Positions 30,624 to 32,133 of a stretch of 32,133 nt of DNA are shown in pieces (the stretch's first letter is position 1; every line of letters begins with the position of its first letter). Origin of the DNA: Aneurinibacillus tyrosinisolvens (GTDB lineage: Bacteria > Bacillota > Bacilli > Aneurinibacillales > Aneurinibacillaceae); assembly GCF_001015055.1 (NCBI RefSeq), contig NZ_BBWZ01000050.1, positions 1-32,133 on the forward strand. The letters are read 5' to 3'. The notes under the pieces were generated by a model. It was not told the DNA's origin. It ran no database searches and saw only the letters and a list, made by a program, of their open reading frames with translations. Both the position numbers and the translations under genes were made by a program.

Positions 30624-31835
30624 GTGAACAATGAATTGTATGCACTCGTGCAGAAGTTTCGTGAATACCGGCTCGATCTGGGCATCACGCTGCAAAATAT
30701 TGAGGAAGAAACAGGAATAAGCCAGCAACGGCTAAAACGAGTCGAGCAAGGAATCAGCCCGATTACGGTGGAAGAAGTTGATCGGCTGCTGGCTTTCTAT
30801 GATACGGATATCAATTCCATCCTATCCTATAACGATTTACAGGGTGTGTCCGGGTGGAAGCGGAGAGGCGTGGCCGCAGCTATGTGGCTCGTCCTGCTCG
30901 GAGTTCTCGGGTATGGGGGATACGAGGGGCTTGGTTTGCTGAAGTCAGCAACGCCATCAACGGCGCTTAACACTTCAGTTGCAAAGATTATAACGGACGG
31001 GCAGACATCTGTAAAACCGGAACAGAAGGCAATCGAAATGCTGGAGCAGCAGGCACAGCCGGCAAGTTCGAATAAGAAGGAAGCTGAGGGAAAACAAGCC
31101 GCTATCCTTTCACCTGCAGCGGAGGAATTCCGCCTGGCAGTATATACCGACACACAGTATGATACAAAAAAGGTAGAGCCTGTGCCGGATGCGGATTTTC
31201 AGCTGTTTCCTGTAGCCCGCTTCCATGCGGAAAAAGCGGTTCCCGCCTGGCTTCTTGAAGCAAAACACCGCTCGCCTTCCGCGATTGCCCTTGCCAATCG
31301 GGACATTTTAGAAGGGCAGAGCCGGGAATCGATTGAGAAGCAAATCGCAGATGTTCGAAAGTCGAATGTGGGGGTACTGGGGTACGGAAAGCAGTCCCAG
31401 GTTTTCACGCCGCACATTTTTGAGAGCAACGGAACGAAATACGGGATGTTGTCCTACACGAGAGTCGTGCCGGATGTTACGTGGAAGGCGGAAGGAAACC
31501 ACGTTGGCGTGGCCGACGCCTATGGCAAGCATATTTTTGACGACATAAAAAAAGCAAAGGAGAAGGCGGATGTATTGGTCGTTACGATGTTCTGGGGCAG
31601 CGAGAAGCAATCGCAGCCGGAGGCGTACCAGAAGGATATGGCCCACCGCCTGATTGACGCGGGGGCGGATGTTGTTGTCGGCCACCGGTCTCCTGTCAGC
31701 CAGCCTTATGAAGTGTACAAGGGGAAATATATTGTATATAACCTTGGCTCCTATAATCTCAGCCTGACTTTTGACAAGAAACAAGTGAAGGAAGCCGCAT
31801 TGATACACAAGAAAGAACAGAGGATTATTAAATAA
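30624..31835 (+). CDS. RodZ-like HTH, membrane helix and degenerate CapA domain
   Basis: Three parts are visible in 403 residues. Residues 5-68 form an Xre/RodZ-type helix-turn-helix (LDLGITLQNIEEETGISQQR then LKRVEQG). A basic stretch WKRRG precedes a single membrane helix (about 82-106). After a Ser/Gln/Lys linker, residues about 218-403 resemble the C-terminal two-thirds of the PGA_cap/CapA metallophosphatase fold (VGVLGYGKQSQVFTPHIF, NGTKYGMLSYTR, KEKADVLVVTMFWGSE, LIDAGADVVVGHRSPVSQPY, YKGKYIVYNLGSYN). The metal motifs are altered: ANNH is ANRD, GHHPH is GHRSP, LHWG is MFWG, and the N-terminal GD motif is not visible. It is probably a non-catalytic, outward-facing domain. I chose GTG 30624; ATG 30576 is an alternative. 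The C-terminus seems short. Confidence 0.75.
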   Translation: MNNELYALVQKFREYRLDLGITLQNIEEETGISQQRLKRVEQGISPITVEEVDRLLAFYDTDINSILSYNDLQGVSGWKRRGVAAAMWLVLLGVLGYGGYEGLGLLKSATPSTALNTSVAKIITDGQTSVKPEQKAIEMLEQQAQPASSNKKEAEGKQAAILSPAAEEFRLAVYTDTQYDTKKVEPVPDADFQLFPVARFHAEKAVPAWLLEAKHRSPSAIALANRDILEGQSRESIEKQIADVRKSNVGVLGYGKQSQVFTPHIFESNGTKYGMLSYTRVVPDVTWKAEGNHVGVADAYGKHIFDDIKKAKEKADVLVVTMFWGSEKQSQPEAYQKDMAHRLIDAGADVVVGHRSPVSQPYEVYKGKYIVYNLGSYNLSLTFDKKQVKEAALIHKKEQRIIK

Positions 31836-32094
31836 GCCATACTTTGTAGCGAAGCAGCTTCTGCTCGTGCCGGACAATTCCCCGATTAAAGGAATTAAGG
31901 ATATTAAGGGCAAGCGCGTTGGTGTTATGACATCGACAACCGGGTCCCTCATTGCCCAGGATATGCTTGGGAAAACAAGCCCCAATATTCGCTCTTATGC
32001 AGAAATGCCAAGCATGGTGGAGGACCTTTACAACAAACGTGTTGACCGCTTTTTTAGAGGTCGCGCAAGCCCCTACATTTATGTATGGGGATAG
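31834..32094 (+). pseudogene. Internal fragment of an amino-acid ABC transporter binding protein
   Basis: From 31834 one frame reads KPYFVAKQLLLVPDNSPIKG, then IKDIKGKRVGVMTSTTGSLI, and on to MVEDLYNKRVD at about 32046. This is the central part of a family-3 solute-binding protein (the F-S-K-P-Y-F to N-K-R-V-D-A-V stretch). The signal peptide and first lobe are missing upstream and the second half is missing downstream, where the frame runs into a terminator hairpin and stops at 32092-32094. It follows the CapA-like stop codon with no gap. Confidence 0.7.
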
Positions 32095-32107
32095 CGATCT
32101 TTTTTTG
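32058..32107 (+). terminator. Terminator at the end of the fragment
   Basis: AGGTCGC (32058-32064) pairs with GCGATCT (32094-32100), with an inner CCCC-TACA / TGTA-T-GGGG stem, followed by seven T residues counting the last stem base. The remaining 26 bases of the window show nothing. Confidence 0.75.
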
Positions 32108-32133
32108 TTCAATCATTTAAATCAAATTGAATT

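Noticed and set aside
1..32133. CRISPR array, tRNA or rRNA genes, prophage or toxin-antitoxin modules
   Set aside because: I saw no regularly spaced repeats, no tRNA-like cloverleaf with CCA context, no rRNA segments and no phage or toxin genes anywhere in the window.

Overview
The window looks like a chromosomal segment of a spore-forming, moderate-GC member of the Bacillales. Gene content and protein wording resemble Aneurinibacillus or Brevibacillus more than Bacillus subtilis itself, but this is an inference without database searching. The backbone follows the B. subtilis order rpsU-yqeY-yqfC-yqfD-phoH-pgpH-ybeY-dgkA-cdd-era-yqzL-recO-glyQS-ccpN-ppsR-yqxD-dnaG-sigA-trmK-yqfO. The sporulation genes yqfC and yqfD, with a sigma-E-like promoter ahead of them, support an endospore former.

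Layout. 1-240: right end of an insertion sequence (transposase C-terminus, hairpin terminator, probable terminal repeat). 245-1630 (-): murF, away from any cell-wall cluster. 1758-2538: rpsU-yqeY with promoter and terminator. 2574-9858: a tight run of sporulation, RNA-metabolism, c-di-AMP, lipid-kinase, cytidine deaminase and Era genes, in which dgkA is open in frame into cdd. 9890-14076: recO, then a glycine T-box leader, a palindromic repeat, and glyQ-glyS (glyS frameshifted as given). 14098-18388: a ccpN-ppsR-ppdK operon behind a promoter carrying a 20-bp perfect palindrome. 18479-22059: yqxD, dnaG, sigA. 22093-26961: an insertion relative to B. subtilis with an unrecognised eight-helix membrane protein, an acyl-CoA dehydrogenase, an acyl-CoA synthetase and a frameshifted HtrB/LpxL-type acyltransferase. 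27074-29424: trmK, a Nif3/YqfO protein and a zinc-ribbon protein. 29504-32133: a soluble acyl-ACP desaturase with a palindromic putative operator, a RodZ-like HTH-membrane protein carrying a degenerate CapA domain, and a 71-residue internal scrap of a solute-binding protein joined to its end.

How the genes fit together. The backbone couples translation (rpsU, glyQS, era, ybeY, trmK), replication and transcription initiation (dnaG, sigA) and sporulation. CcpN, its modulator PpsR/YqfL and PPDK form a self-contained PEP/gluconeogenesis control unit. The acyl-CoA, acyltransferase and desaturase genes suggest local lipid remodelling.

Most worth a second look: the HTH-TM-degenerate CapA protein; the DgkA-Cdd fusion with an extra membrane helix that would return Cdd to the cytoplasm; the lack of a normal ccpN start codon and the palindrome over its promoter; and the compact palindromic element between the glycine T-box and glyQ. 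Two clear one-base frameshifts (glyS and the acyltransferase) and a possible third (ccpN) mean base-call error must be excluded before biological readings of those loci.
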